From Candidatus Krumholzibacteriota bacterium (lineage in GTDB: Bacteria; Krumholzibacteriota; Krumholzibacteriia; Krumholzibacteriales; Krumholzibacteriaceae), in contig JAFGEZ010000006.1 of assembly GCA_016931295.1 (NCBI GenBank), forward strand, positions 1 to 39,152: a DNA stretch of 39,152 nt, in the 5' to 3' direction. A program made the translations under genes and the position numbers. The first letter of the stretch is position 1, and the number at the start of each line of letters is the position of its first letter. The notes beneath the pieces were generated by a model. That model saw nothing but the letters and a program-made list of their open reading frames with translations. It ran no database searches and was not told where the DNA came from. Shown here one piece after another: positions 26,663 to 36,416 of this stretch.

Positions 26663-27213
26663 CCCGTGCCCTCTTCCCCCGTTTCCCGCCGGCAGTGCCG
26701 TCCCGACGCCCGCACGAGCGGCGGCACGACGAGGACGATGAGAAGCAGTCCGGGCCAGCCGCTCGCCAGGGAAAGCCCCGCCATGAAACGCTCTGGGAGA
26801 CTCACCACGGAGGCGGCCAGGTAGACGAGCCCGACGTTGAGGATCCGCCCGGCGAGGAGGACGGGGACGAGCAGCGCGTACTCGCCGGCGCCGGGCAGGC
26901 GCAGGCGCAGCCAGGAGATGGCCGCCGCCATGGCGGCGAGCTCGATCGACATCGCGGGGGCCACCGGCGGATAGAAGGGCGGCATCCCGGTGAGCGCGCC
27001 GGAGAGGAGCGGCACGACGAAGGCCGTCGCGGCGGCTGTCGACGGCCGCGCGAAGAAGGCGAGGGCGACGAGCGGAAGATACATCGGCATGAAGACGGAG
27101 CCGAGGTGGAGCACGTGGAAGACCATCGGCAGAAGCAGGGCCGCGGCGCCGAACATCCCGCCCCAGGCGAGTTCGCGGGAAACCGACCGCACGACGATCG
27201 TCCGCCCGGTCAC
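26659..27213 (-). CDS. ECF transporter S component
   Basis: A 184-residue protein with about six membrane segments (~18-36, ~43-55, ~63-76, ~86-102, ~113-133, ~148-166), the size and topology of ECF substrate-binding subunits. The stretch FHVLHLGSVFMPMYLPLVAL and the later LSGALTGMPPF element fit the PF12822-like S components, as I recall that family. The start is a GTG overlapping the stop of the acyl-CoA synthetase beta gene as GTGA. The substrate is unknown; the preceding CoA-ligase genes hint at a carboxylate or a vitamin linked to CoA chemistry, but that is inference only. Confidence 0.8.
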   Translation of the reverse strand: MTGRTIVVRSVSRELAWGGMFGAAALLLPMVFHVLHLGSVFMPMYLPLVALAFFARPSTAAATAFVVPLLSGALTGMPPFYPPVAPAMSIELAAMAAAISWLRLRLPGAGEYALLVPVLLAGRILNVGLVYLAASVVSLPERFMAGLSLASGWPGLLLIVLVVPPLVRASGRHCRRETGEEGTG

Positions 27214-27923
27214 GGCCGCTCCTTCCCGCCCTGCAATCCTCCGAGGACGATCCGCGCGTCGGCGACGACGCACCGGTCCGCCGCGCACATGACGGGATTG
27301 AGGTCGATCGAGTCGATCCAGGGCGCCAGTTCCATCGCGAACTCGGAGAAGAGGAGCATCGTCCTGGTCAGCGCCTTCATGTCGACGGGCGGCGAGCCGC
27401 GGTACCCCTCGATCAGTCGCCGGGCCACCAGGCCCTCGACCATCGAGCTGACGTCCTTCTCCCGGAGCGGCGCCATCCGGATGCTCGTGTCCCGGTAGAT
27501 CTCGACGGCCACGCCCCCCATCCCGAGGAGCACGACGGGCCCGAACTGGGCGTCGTTCTTCGCGCCGACGATCAGCTCGACGTCCCCCGCCACCATCTCC
27601 TCGACGAGCATCCCCTCGAAACGCTCGAAGGCGGAGAACCGGGCCCACGCGGCGGCGAGCGCCGCCTCGTCGGGAATGCCGACGACGACACCACCGACAT
27701 CGGACTTGTGCATCGCCGCGGGCGAGACGAGCTTCGCCACGACCGGCCAGCCGATGACCCGCGCCGCGGCGACGGCCTCCTCCTCCGCCCGCGCCCAGCG
27801 GTGGCGCGGCACGTCGATGCCGATCATCGCGACGAGACGCTTGGCCTCCGGCTCCAGCACCCAGCCGGTCTTTCTCGCGGCGACGAGAATCTTTTCCATC
27901 TCGGTGGTCAGCACTGCCGGCAC
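27210..27923 (-). CDS. ADP-forming acyl-CoA synthetase, beta subunit (ATP-grasp)
   Basis: A 237-residue ATP-grasp subunit of the ACD family (acetate/acyl-CoA synthetase, ADP-forming). Marks: VVAKLVSPAAMHKSDVGGVVVG (~60-81) with the conserved Lys-Ser-Asp, VEEMVAGDVELIVGAKND (~107-124), the GMGGVAVEIYRD segment (~134-145) and SIDLNPVM (~209-216). The subunit binds ATP/ADP and transfers phosphate through the alpha-subunit histidine, so acyl-CoA energy can be conserved as ATP. The GTG start at 27923 overlaps the alpha stop by 16 bases; a second GTG lies two codons further on. It works with the alpha subunit encoded just upstream. Confidence 0.9.
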   Translation of the reverse strand: MPAVLTTEMEKILVAARKTGWVLEPEAKRLVAMIGIDVPRHRWARAEEEAVAAARVIGWPVVAKLVSPAAMHKSDVGGVVVGIPDEAALAAAWARFSAFERFEGMLVEEMVAGDVELIVGAKNDAQFGPVVLLGMGGVAVEIYRDTSIRMAPLREKDVSSMVEGLVARRLIEGYRGSPPVDMKALTRTMLLFSEFAMELAPWIDSIDLNPVMCAADRCVVADARIVLGGLQGGKERP

Positions 27924-29305
27924 CTCCTCATCGCCTCGACCATGAGCACGGCCCCCTCGATCGACGTCGATACGGGGACGTTGTTGAGCTGGAAGCCCTC
28001 GATGATCATCTGGTACTTCTCGACGTGCGGAACGTACGCGACGATCGGCGTGCCCTCGCCGCGGACGAGCTGGCTGACGCGCGCGCCCACGTCACTCGTC
28101 ACGAGCGGTATGTAGGGAAGGAGGAGCATGATGATGCAGTCGATGTCGTTTCGTTCGCTGAGCTCCGCCGCCGCCGCGACGAAATCGTCGTCGGTGGCCG
28201 AGCCGGTGAGATCGATCGGATTGCCCATCGACGCGATCTGCTGGACGCTCGGGGAAAGCTTTTCCCGGATCGCCCCCTGCGCCGCCTCGTCGAGGGCCGG
28301 GACAACGAGCCCGCGCGCCTCGCAGGTGTCGACCGCCACGGCGCCGTGTCCGCCGCTCGCCGTGACGATCGCCACGCGCGGGCCGACGGAACGATGGTAG
28401 GCGCTGAGCGATTCGCAGAAGGAGACCATCTCGTACTCGTCGATCGCCTCCACGATCCCGTGCTGGCGGAGCACCGAGGAGAAGACCCGGTAATCGCCGG
28501 CGATCGAGGCGGTGTGGCTCGAGACGGCCCGCGTGCCGCTCGCGCTCTTGCCCGCCTTCATCACGATCACCGGCTTCGGGCATTCGGCGGCGGCCTGCAC
28601 GAATTCGCGCCCCTCCCCTTCGCCGAATCCCTCTATATAGAAGGCGATCACGCCGGTGCGATCGTCGGCGGCGAAGAACTCGAGGAGGTCGCGCTCGCGC
28701 ACCAGCGCCTTGTTGCCGATGCTGATCGCGCGTGAGAGCCCCACTCCCTGCCGCTTGAACTTGACCATCTGGTCGACGAGGATCCCGCCGCTCTGGCTCA
28801 CGATGGCCACCTTCCCCGCATCCGGCGTCACCATCCGCTCGAGGGGCAGGAAGAAGGTGTCGACGTCGCCCCAGGAATAGATCCCGAGGCAGTTCGGCCC
28901 GATCAGCGGGAACGACGCGTCCCGCGCCTTCGCGACGAGGCGCTCCTGCAGCGCGCGGTTGCCGCTCTCGGCGAATCCTCCCGAGATGACGGCCGCGGCC
29001 TTCACGCCGCTCTCGATGCACTCGTCGACGACCGCCGGCACGTGTTCGGCGCGAACGGCGACGACGGCGAGATCGATCTCGCCCGGGATCTCGGAGACGG
29101 ATGTGAAGATGCGCTGCTTGTGATAGATGCCGCCCTTCGGGTTCACCGCGAAGACGGTGACCGGGTAGCGGAAATAGTTCTTGTTGTAGACGACGTTCGC
29201 CGGGTGGCGCTCGTTCGAGAGCGATACGCCGACGACCGCCATCGTCTTCGGTTCGAAGAGTGTTCTGTGGAGCACCGCGTCCTCCCCGGCGCGTCGGGCG
29301 CTCAT
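27908..29305 (-). CDS. ADP-forming acyl-CoA synthetase, alpha subunit
   Basis: A 465-residue CoA-binding and ligase subunit. Order: CoA-binding Rossmann domain (~15-145, PKTMAVVGVSLSN ... IGPNCLGIYS), ligase domain 1 (~165-290) with VSQSGGILVDQM and the phosphorylated His264 in SSHTASIAGD, and ligase domain 2 (~310-460). With the beta subunit it interconverts acyl-CoA, ADP and phosphate with the free acid, CoA and ATP. Many homologues fuse both subunits into one ~700-residue chain; here they are split and overlap. It is the first gene of the ECF transporter operon. The acyl substrate is unknown. Confidence 0.92.
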   Translation of the reverse strand: MSARRAGEDAVLHRTLFEPKTMAVVGVSLSNERHPANVVYNKNYFRYPVTVFAVNPKGGIYHKQRIFTSVSEIPGEIDLAVVAVRAEHVPAVVDECIESGVKAAAVISGGFAESGNRALQERLVAKARDASFPLIGPNCLGIYSWGDVDTFFLPLERMVTPDAGKVAIVSQSGGILVDQMVKFKRQGVGLSRAISIGNKALVRERDLLEFFAADDRTGVIAFYIEGFGEGEGREFVQAAAECPKPVIVMKAGKSASGTRAVSSHTASIAGDYRVFSSVLRQHGIVEAIDEYEMVSFCESLSAYHRSVGPRVAIVTASGGHGAVAVDTCEARGLVVPALDEAAQGAIREKLSPSVQQIASMGNPIDLTGSATDDDFVAAAAELSERNDIDCIIMLLLPYIPLVTSDVGARVSQLVRGEGTPIVAYVPHVEKYQMIIEGFQLNNVPVSTSIEGAVLMVEAMRRCRQC

Positions 29306-29423
29306 TCGCCCGCCCGAAGGGTAACATCATCGTGGAAAGCGTGCCACCGAAAAATCGCCTCCCGCATCTCCCTCCCCCTCCGCAACTTCCTGCCGCCCTC
29401 GTCGTATTCCCAATCGAGCGGTC

Positions 29424-29440
29424 CCGGCGCGCTGCGCCGG
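29424..29440. other. Perfect GC-rich hairpin between divergent genes
   Basis: CCGGCGC pairs with GCGCCGG around a three-base loop. It lies in the 176-base gap between the divergent acyl-CoA synthetase and serine-hydrolase genes, 41 bases before the latter's ATG. No T run follows, so it is not a normal terminator. It could be a 5' leader structure or a protein site. Confidence 0.35.
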
Positions 29441-29481
29441 CGGCATCGGGGAGTGCAGGTGAACAGACGGGGAGGTCGCCC

Positions 29482-30966
29482 ATGCGGATCGCATCGATCG
29501 TCGCTCTCGTGATAATCATCGCCGTTCCGGCGAGTGTGCTGGACTGCGGAGACACGGGGACCCCCGACACCCGGATCGAGGCCGTGCGAGGGGGCCTGTC
29601 CGTCTTTCCCCGGTACGTCGCCGGCGATCCCGCTTCCTTCGCGTCCCTCGAGGACCGGATGGCCGCGCTTCACGTGCCCGGCGCGCAGATCGCCGTCATC
29701 GAGAACTGGCGGATCGACTGGTCCGCCGGCTTCGGCCTCCGCGAGGCCGGTTCGCCGGCCGGCGTCACGGCCGACACCCCCTTCCAGGCCGCGTCGATCT
29801 CCAAGCCGGTCGCGGCGGCCACCGCGCTCGCCCTCGTGAGATCCGGCCGCCTCGACCTCGACAGCCCCGTCGACCGCTACCTGCGGTCGTGGAGGATCCC
29901 GCCCGGCGACGGGTTTGCCGCCGACGAAGTCACGCTCCGGCGCCTGCTCGGCCACACGGCGGGAACGACCGTCGGGGGATTCCCCGGCTACGCTGCGGGC
30001 GCCCCCCTCCCCTCGCTCATCCAGGTGCTCGACGGCGACTCGCCGGCGAACACGCCGCCCGTCAAACTCGCCCGCGCGCCGGGGACGGAGATCTCCTATT
30101 CGGGCGGCGGCTACGTCATCGTCCAGCTCCTGATCGAGGACGTCACCCGGACCCCCTTCTACGAGGTGGCCAAAGCGCTCATCCTCGACGAGACGGGCAT
30201 GCGCAACTCCTCGTTCCGGCAACCCCCCGATCCCGGGATCGCGGCGACGGCGGCCTCCGGACACGACGAGGAGGGACGGCCGATCCCCGGCCGCTGGCAC
30301 GTCTATCCGGAAGCGGCGGCCGCGGGCCTCTGGACGACCGCCGCCGACGTCGCCGCCTTCGCGATCGAGATCGGACGCGCCGCACGGGGCAAATCGAGAC
30401 TCGTGCTCGACCGGGAGCTCGCCGGGGACATGCTGCGCCGCCAGGAAATCGGCGACCGCGCCGAACCGTACGGGCTCGGCCTCGCGATCGAGGGCGAGGG
30501 GCGCGGGCTGCGCGTCTCGCATTCGGGCGTGAACCGTGGATACCGCGCGCTTTTCGTCCTCTACCCGGCGACGGGACAGGGCGCGGTCGTCATGACGAAC
30601 GGCGCGGCGGGCATGACCCTCGCGGTCGAGATCGTGCGCGCCGTCGCCCGCGTCTACGGCTGGCCGTCGGACGCCCCCGCGGAGGTGCGGACCGTCCGCC
30701 TCGCCGAAACCGATCTCGACCGGCTCGCCGGGAAATACGGGATCGACGGCCTGCCGGGATCCGTCGTCGAGATCGCGCGCGCCGGCGATCATCTCGCCCT
30801 GTCGGGGCCAGGGATCTCCCTGACCCTCCACCCCGTCTCCGAATCGCGGTTCGCCGCGATCGAGGAACGCGTCGACCTGCTGTTCGAGACGGGCGCCGGC
30901 GGGGCCGTCTCCTTCCGGGCGATCGGCGGGGAGATCCCGCCTCTCACGGGCCGGCGGATACCGTGA
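29482..30966 (+). CDS. Exported beta-lactamase-fold serine hydrolase (class C / CubicO type)
   Basis: A 494-residue serine hydrolase. A hydrophobic leader (~4-20, ending near LDCGD) suggests export, possibly as a lipoprotein. The nucleophile is Ser105 in the SISK (SxxK) box, the Tyr motif is SYSGGGY (~198-204), and the third box is HSGVNRG, an HxG form of KTG. After the catalytic domain (~55-400) comes a ~95-residue C-terminal beta domain beginning near RLAETDLDRLAGKYG, common in esterase or peptidase members. GGAGG about eight bases before the ATG supports the start. True beta-lactamase activity is not implied; D-aminopeptidase, esterase or penicillin-binding roles are equally possible. Confidence 0.85.
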   Translation: MRIASIVALVIIIAVPASVLDCGDTGTPDTRIEAVRGGLSVFPRYVAGDPASFASLEDRMAALHVPGAQIAVIENWRIDWSAGFGLREAGSPAGVTADTPFQAASISKPVAAATALALVRSGRLDLDSPVDRYLRSWRIPPGDGFAADEVTLRRLLGHTAGTTVGGFPGYAAGAPLPSLIQVLDGDSPANTPPVKLARAPGTEISYSGGGYVIVQLLIEDVTRTPFYEVAKALILDETGMRNSSFRQPPDPGIAATAASGHDEEGRPIPGRWHVYPEAAAAGLWTTAADVAAFAIEIGRAARGKSRLVLDRELAGDMLRRQEIGDRAEPYGLGLAIEGEGRGLRVSHSGVNRGYRALFVLYPATGQGAVVMTNGAAGMTLAVEIVRAVARVYGWPSDAPAEVRTVRLAETDLDRLAGKYGIDGLPGSVVEIARAGDHLALSGPGISLTLHPVSESRFAAIEERVDLLFETGAGGAVSFRAIGGEIPPLTGRRIP

Positions 30967-31001
30967 TGCCGGCACGCAGCCGGAGCGGTTCCATTTCCCG
31001 C

Positions 31002-31031
31002 TTGCATCGCCCTCGGGCTCTGCGATACACT
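31002..31031 (+). promoter_or_regulatory. Promoter of the surface glucan operon
   Basis: TTGCAT (31002-31007), an 18-base spacer and TACACT (31026-31031), with TGCGA just before the -10. It is nearly identical to the promoter at 16801-16830. It lies about 90 bases before the ATG of the giant secreted protein. Confidence 0.5.
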
Positions 31032-31121
31032 CGCGCCGTTCCCGGACGAGTGTGACGCGGAGACGCCGCCGGGAATACGACGACCGCGGCGCCTCCACCC
31101 CTTTTCAGAAAGAACGATCCG

Positions 31122-34100
31122 ATGCGAAGGGCGCTGATCCTGGTGCTGTGCGTTGCGGCACTCGTCTCGACGCCGGCCGCCAGACCCTTCAATACGCCGA
31201 CCGTGGACGGATCGATCGCCGTCGCCCCCGACGACTGGGACGGCAGCGATCTCGCCGTCGACGACCCGACGGGCGAATCCCCCTGGGGGCCGAACGACAT
31301 CGACGACCTCTGGACGACCTTCGACGAAGGCTACCTCTACATCGGCGTCCGCTACCAGGTGAGCGACAACGGGATGCTCGTCCTCCTCGACATGGGGACC
31401 GGCGTCGGCGCCGCCGACATCAACGGCCTCGACTGGTATCCCCGCAACTTCAACTTCCCCGATTCCCTCCTCGGCGAGTTCATCATCGCCGGCTGGAACG
31501 GAAGCGGCCCCGAGGTCAGGCGCATCCTCGACTCGTCGACGACGGAGGACGTGACCGCATCCTGCCTCGTCGCCACGACGAGCGACGGCGGCTGGTTCGA
31601 ATCGGAGATCGCCATCCCCTGGGAGACGATCTACGGGCTCGGCGCGGGGAACGTCGTGCCGGACGCGGTCGCGAGGATGGTGGCCCTCATCGTCGGCGGC
31701 GACAACTGGAACGGCCCGGACTCCGCGCCGGACAACGCCGGGATGGACGGCTCGGGATCGCCGACGACCCTCTTCAACATGTATCGTCTCGTCGTCGACG
31801 GCAACGGCGACGGCGCGCCCGACGGATTCACCGGACGGCTCGCCGGCTCGGTCCTCTACGAGGACGCCGGCGACCTGACGACCGTCGCGACGGTGCGCGC
31901 CTACGACGAATCGACCGGGCGACTCGCCGGCGAGGCGCTGACGGCGCCGGGCGGCGGCGCCTGGGAGATTTCCAAGCTCGCCGACGGCTCCTACCGCGTC
32001 GAGGCCACCGCGGGCGGCTACGGCAAGGGCATTCTGGCCGGCATTTCCGTGGCGGACGGGGAAACCACCGGCGGTGTGGATTTCCTCCTCGAGCAAGCGG
32101 GCAAGATCGGCGGCCTCGTCTCCTTTCTCGACGGTCCGGGCGCCGAAGCGACCGTCACGGCGTACGACGCGGCGACGGGCGATATCGCCGTCGACGAGCC
32201 GGCGATTGTTTCCCCGTCAGGCGGCGGATTCACGCTCCTCGTCCCCTCGGGGGACTATCTCGTCATCGCCGAGGCCCCCGGGTACGTCGCCGACTCGGTG
32301 CTCGCAACGGTGACGGGCTCCGACAGCGTCTCGGCCGGCGACCTCGCGCTCGCCGCCGTCCGGGCCACGGGGATCTTCCTCGTCGACGGGGAGGGCCGCG
32401 ACATCGAGAGCGTCAGCACGACGGTGAGCGTCCCCGCCTCGAACGCGTGGTTCTACGCCGTCGCGACCGTCGAGGCTCGCGACGACGAGGGCCGCCGCGA
32501 TCTCTACGACGTCGGGGGGCTCCTCGCGCAAATCGAGCTCTCGGCGACGAAGCTCAACAACACGACGCCCCCGCGCGGCGACGTCCGATTCTGGTCGGCG
32601 ACCGACACCGTCGCGATCGACGCGATCGACCTGACCGGCGGCATCGGGAGCTTCCTCGTCTCCGACGACGAGATCGAGGTGCTGCGCGTCTTCGTCTCCT
32701 CCCCCCTGCGGGAGATCGGCGGACGTTTCAAGGTGGGCATCCGTTCGGCCGAGCCCGAGTACGTCGAGCTCGCCGTCTCGAAGCGCACGGTCGTCGCCGA
32801 CGACACCGACGAGGTGAAGGTCGCCGCGCGCCTCCTCGACGTCAGCGGCAACCCGGTGCGCATCGCCGGCGTCGTCGTCGACTTCTCGTTCGACGGCGCG
32901 TCGACCGGCCAGGGCTCCTACGCGATTCCCTCGGTCGAGACGAGCTCGGACGGCGAGGCGATCACCTCCTTCACCGCCACCGGCGCGGGCGAGCTCCTCG
33001 TCACCGCCTCGGCCGCCTGGCTCAACAAGGCGCTCGTTCCCCTCGGCGACGACGACGGGGCGACGGTGGCCGTCTTTGTCGAACCGGGCGCGCCGGCCGG
33101 GATCGTCCTCGCCGGGCAGGCCGACCTCGTGGGGCTCGGCCAGCAGATGGGCATCGCGGCCCAGCTCGTCGACCGCTTCGGCAATCCCGTGCGGGAAACC
33201 GGCTGGACGCTCTCCTTCTCGGTCGACCCGCCGGCCGCCGGCTCGATCTCGCCCCCGTCGATCGCCCTCGACGACGCGGGAAGCGCCTCGACGGTCTTCA
33301 CCGCCGGCCTGGACCGCTCGGTCGTCACCGTCTCCGCGACCGCCGCGCCCTCCCTGCCGATCGAGCCGATCGTCTTCCTCATCGACGACGTCCTCCTCTT
33401 CTCCGATCCGGCGGCGCCCGAGTCGGACGACGCGCACAACAGCTGGGCAGCGGTCGACCTGACGAGCGTCATCGTGGGAAACGACCCCGACGGCTTCGAG
33501 ATCCGCGTGCGGTTCTCGAGCGATTTCGAGGGGCTGCACCTCGGCATCGTCCTCGAGGCCGACGCCTCGCCGGCCGGGGCGACGGAGGAGCCGTTCCTCT
33601 TCCCGGTCGGCTACGCGCACGGCGATCTTCCCGACTACGCGATCACCTGGAAGTACTCGTCGAACGACTACGCCGACCTGCGCAAGTGGGCGGACGGCCG
33701 CTGGAACTGGTGGGACGACGAGGGCAAGACCTACATCTCCACGGCCGACCCGGGCGCGTGGGTGCCGGGGATCGACGTCCACACCACCTGGTTCTCGAGC
33801 GACACGTCATGGGTCGTCTGCGCCGTTCCCTTCGACATCTTCGAGGGGAATGTCCCCGACAGCGTCCGCGTGCAGGTCTACGTGATGCAGGAGTTCGAGG
33901 GGACGAAGCGCTCGGTTTTCGACTCCGCGCCGCACGACTCCACGCTCGATCTCGACGGCGATCCGGCCGATCCGACCTTCGACTGGAGCTACACGACGAC
34001 GCCGGTCACGCTCCACGAGTGGTCGCCGGGATACGTCTTCAACACAGACTTCCCGCCGCCCCCCGCTCTCGCCGATCCGTCGGCGGAGCCGGCGGAGATC

Positions 34101-36416
34101 GAGGCCGGCGAGACCGTCACCTTCTCGGTGCGGGTAACCGACGCCGGCGGGGGCGTGGGGGATGTCCTTCTCGACCTCTCCCCGATCGGCGGATCGCGCT
34201 ACCAGCACATGCGCGATGACGGCGCGGCCGGCGATCTCTCCGCCGGCGACGGCGTCTTCAGTTTCCGGTACGTCACCGATCCCGACATCGCCGGCGGGCT
34301 CTACGACCTCGCCGCCACGGCGAGGGACGCCCGGAACATCTCGCGCGCCGACACGACGATCGCCCTCTCGGTGACCGGGCGGACGACGGCGATCCGCACC
34401 TTCACCGACGCGGCCGACGACGACCACGGCCCGAACCTCTTCGGCCGCGACGGCCTCTATTACATCTATCCCACGAACCAGGTCTTCGTCCGCGGCGCCT
34501 TCGACCTGCGCGAGGTCACGATCTTCGAGACGAGCAAGGTCGTCCAGGGCGACATCATCCCGAGCCTGGCCTTCCGCGTCACCGTCGGCAACCACCCCGA
34601 TCCGGCCGACGAGGGCACCGCCGACTGGAACCCCACGTTCGCCGACATCAACATCCAGAAAGTCGACATCTACATCGACGCCTTCAAGGGAGGGGCAACC
34701 GAGGGGCTCCCCAACCGCCAGAACGATTTCCAGCGCTGGGACGCCTGGGACTACGCGATCGTCATGGAGGGCTGGTACAAGGGCGTCATCGTCTCCAACA
34801 ACCAGAACACGCCCCAGTCGTGGGCCTCCTCGGTGCTGAAGAACGACCGCGACATCATCCTCGTCTCCGATTTCGAGAACAACACGATGACGGCGGTCGT
34901 CTCCCGCGAGGCGCTCGGCGATCCGACGCCCGAGGAGATCGCCGACTGGGACATCACCGTCCTCATGACGAGCCATGACGGCACGAGCACCGACTTCAAC
35001 TTCGGCGACACGCGCTGGGTGAACGCGAGCACCTCGGAGTGGCAGCCCGGCGGCGGCGCCGACAACGACCGCGATCCGAACATCATCGACCTCGCCGTCT
35101 CCCCCGGCGTCGGCAGGGAGCCGGGCCGGACGCAGTCCGAGATGCTCGACTACAAGACCGCCGCCGCGGTGGCCCGCTCGGAGGCCGGCGAGACGGCCTG
35201 CATCATCGAGTCGAGCGCATTCGAGGACAGCGGACCGCCGGTGATCTCGATCCCCACCCTCGCCGGCGCGACGGTGCCCTTCGTCGCGCTCGAGAACGCG
35301 CCCCTCTACTACACCGTCTTCATCACCGACGACGACGCCGTCTCCTCCGCCGTCTTCCGCTGGCGCGCCGATTCCTCGCTCACCGGCGACTGGATCGGCG
35401 AGCTGTCGATGGGCTACGCCGGCGAGGACGTCTGGAGCGTCGACATCCCGGTCGACGAGGTGACCGCCCTCGTTCCGCTCGCGCCGTTCGACAGCACGCG
35501 GAACATCGAGTTCGAGATCGAGGCGCGCGACCCGAGCGGCAACGTCGCCGTCACGCCCCTCTACACGATGGAGATCCCGCGCCCCGTGCCGTCCTGGGAG
35601 GCGGCGCTCGACCTCTCCGGCGACATCGCGCTGCGCGCCCCCGAGGGCACATTCGTCGCCATCCCGGCGGGCGCGATCGACCTGGGGGATTTCGCCGACG
35701 TGGAGGCCTTCTTCACGCTCCGGACGGGCCGTATCGAGAACTACGGCGTTCCCGGCGGGGGCGCCCGATCGATCAACACGATCCGCACGATCGGTTTCGA
35801 GGCGCGTGTCGGCGGCGGGGGAGCCGTCTTTCCGATCACGGAACTCGACGCGCCGATCGGGATCTCCTTCCATTATCCCGAGTACTCGGTAAAGGGGATC
35901 GACGAGAACCTGATCGCCGTCTACCGCTGGAACGAGACGACCGGCACCTGGATCTACGTCGGCGGCAACGTCAACCCCTTCGGCAACCTCGTGACGATCT
36001 CCACCGACCGTCCCGGCACGTACGGGCTCTTCTTCAGCCCCGGCTTCGGCTACGATCCGAACGCGATCTTCTCCGGCGTCGTCTTCTCCCCCAATCCCTT
36101 CTCGCCGAACGGCGACGGACTCTACGAGGAGACGAACATCAGCTTCTTCCTTACCGAGGAAGCCACCGTCACCATCGAGATCTTCGACATCGACGGAAAC
36201 CGCGTCCGCATCCTCGAGAAACGCTTCCCCTTCACGGCCGAGGACGTTCCCGACAAGCAGCCCCGCCGCGTGACGGGGCTCGTCTGGGACGGGCGCGACA
36301 ACACCGGCCGCGCCGTCCCCTACGGGATCTACGTGACCCGGTTCACCGTGACCTTCTCCCAGGCCGCCGGGCAGCGGACGATCCGGGAGAATCACGCCGT
36401 GGCGGTGATCAGATGA
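31122..36416 (+). CDS. Giant multidomain secreted protein with glucodextranase-C-like and FlgD-like Ig domains
   Basis: A 1764-residue secreted protein. Order: signal peptide (~1-20); a DOMON/carbohydrate-binding-like beta domain (~22-235); two carboxypeptidase-regulatory-like repeats (~240-420); two bacterial Ig-like domains (~550-755); a second DOMON-like domain (~759-960); an Ig-like domain (~985-1090); a domain resembling the C-terminal domain of glucodextranase (~1093-1366, DHGPNLFGRDGLYYIYPTN, VDIYIDAF, WDAWDYAIVMEGWY); further beta domains; and a FlgD-like C-terminal Ig domain (~1657-1764, FSPNPFSPNGDG ... WDGRDNTGRAVPYGIYVTRF). The last is typical of proteins exported by type IX-like systems. 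No catalytic glycosidase domain is seen, so it probably binds alpha-glucan or acts as a surface scaffold. Its stop overlaps the PorV-like gene. Confidence 0.8.
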   Translation: MRRALILVLCVAALVSTPAARPFNTPTVDGSIAVAPDDWDGSDLAVDDPTGESPWGPNDIDDLWTTFDEGYLYIGVRYQVSDNGMLVLLDMGTGVGAADINGLDWYPRNFNFPDSLLGEFIIAGWNGSGPEVRRILDSSTTEDVTASCLVATTSDGGWFESEIAIPWETIYGLGAGNVVPDAVARMVALIVGGDNWNGPDSAPDNAGMDGSGSPTTLFNMYRLVVDGNGDGAPDGFTGRLAGSVLYEDAGDLTTVATVRAYDESTGRLAGEALTAPGGGAWEISKLADGSYRVEATAGGYGKGILAGISVADGETTGGVDFLLEQAGKIGGLVSFLDGPGAEATVTAYDAATGDIAVDEPAIVSPSGGGFTLLVPSGDYLVIAEAPGYVADSVLATVTGSDSVSAGDLALAAVRATGIFLVDGEGRDIESVSTTVSVPASNAWFYAVATVEARDDEGRRDLYDVGGLLAQIELSATKLNNTTPPRGDVRFWSATDTVAIDAIDLTGGIGSFLVSDDEIEVLRVFVSSPLREIGGRFKVGIRSAEPEYVELAVSKRTVVADDTDEVKVAARLLDVSGNPVRIAGVVVDFSFDGASTGQGSYAIPSVETSSDGEAITSFTATGAGELLVTASAAWLNKALVPLGDDDGATVAVFVEPGAPAGIVLAGQADLVGLGQQMGIAAQLVDRFGNPVRETGWTLSFSVDPPAAGSISPPSIALDDAGSASTVFTAGLDRSVVTVSATAAPSLPIEPIVFLIDDVLLFSDPAAPESDDAHNSWAAVDLTSVIVGNDPDGFEIRVRFSSDFEGLHLGIVLEADASPAGATEEPFLFPVGYAHGDLPDYAITWKYSSNDYADLRKWADGRWNWWDDEGKTYISTADPGAWVPGIDVHTTWFSSDTSWVVCAVPFDIFEGNVPDSVRVQVYVMQEFEGTKRSVFDSAPHDSTLDLDGDPADPTFDWSYTTTPVTLHEWSPGYVFNTDFPPPPALADPSAEPAEIEAGETVTFSVRVTDAGGGVGDVLLDLSPIGGSRYQHMRDDGAAGDLSAGDGVFSFRYVTDPDIAGGLYDLAATARDARNISRADTTIALSVTGRTTAIRTFTDAADDDHGPNLFGRDGLYYIYPTNQVFVRGAFDLREVTIFETSKVVQGDIIPSLAFRVTVGNHPDPADEGTADWNPTFADINIQKVDIYIDAFKGGATEGLPNRQNDFQRWDAWDYAIVMEGWYKGVIVSNNQNTPQSWASSVLKNDRDIILVSDFENNTMTAVVSREALGDPTPEEIADWDITVLMTSHDGTSTDFNFGDTRWVNASTSEWQPGGGADNDRDPNIIDLAVSPGVGREPGRTQSEMLDYKTAAAVARSEAGETACIIESSAFEDSGPPVISIPTLAGATVPFVALENAPLYYTVFITDDDAVSSAVFRWRADSSLTGDWIGELSMGYAGEDVWSVDIPVDEVTALVPLAPFDSTRNIEFEIEARDPSGNVAVTPLYTMEIPRPVPSWEAALDLSGDIALRAPEGTFVAIPAGAIDLGDFADVEAFFTLRTGRIENYGVPGGGARSINTIRTIGFEARVGGGGAVFPITELDAPIGISFHYPEYSVKGIDENLIAVYRWNETTGTWIYVGGNVNPFGNLVTISTDRPGTYGLFFSPGFGYDPNAIFSGVVFSPNPFSPNGDGLYEETNISFFLTEEATVTIEIFDIDGNRVRILEKRFPFTAEDVPDKQPRRVTGLVWDGRDNTGRAVPYGIYVTRFTVTFSQAAGQRTIRENHAVAVIR

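Noticed and set aside
29424-29440. Hairpin considered as a transcription terminator.
   Set aside because: No T run on either side, and it lies between divergent gene starts where a terminator is not expected.
32217-36395. Long minus-strand open frames opposite the giant secreted protein.
   Set aside because: Low-complexity Arg/Val/Asp/Gly composition and no recognisable domain; the plus-strand frame has a signal peptide and many clear domains.
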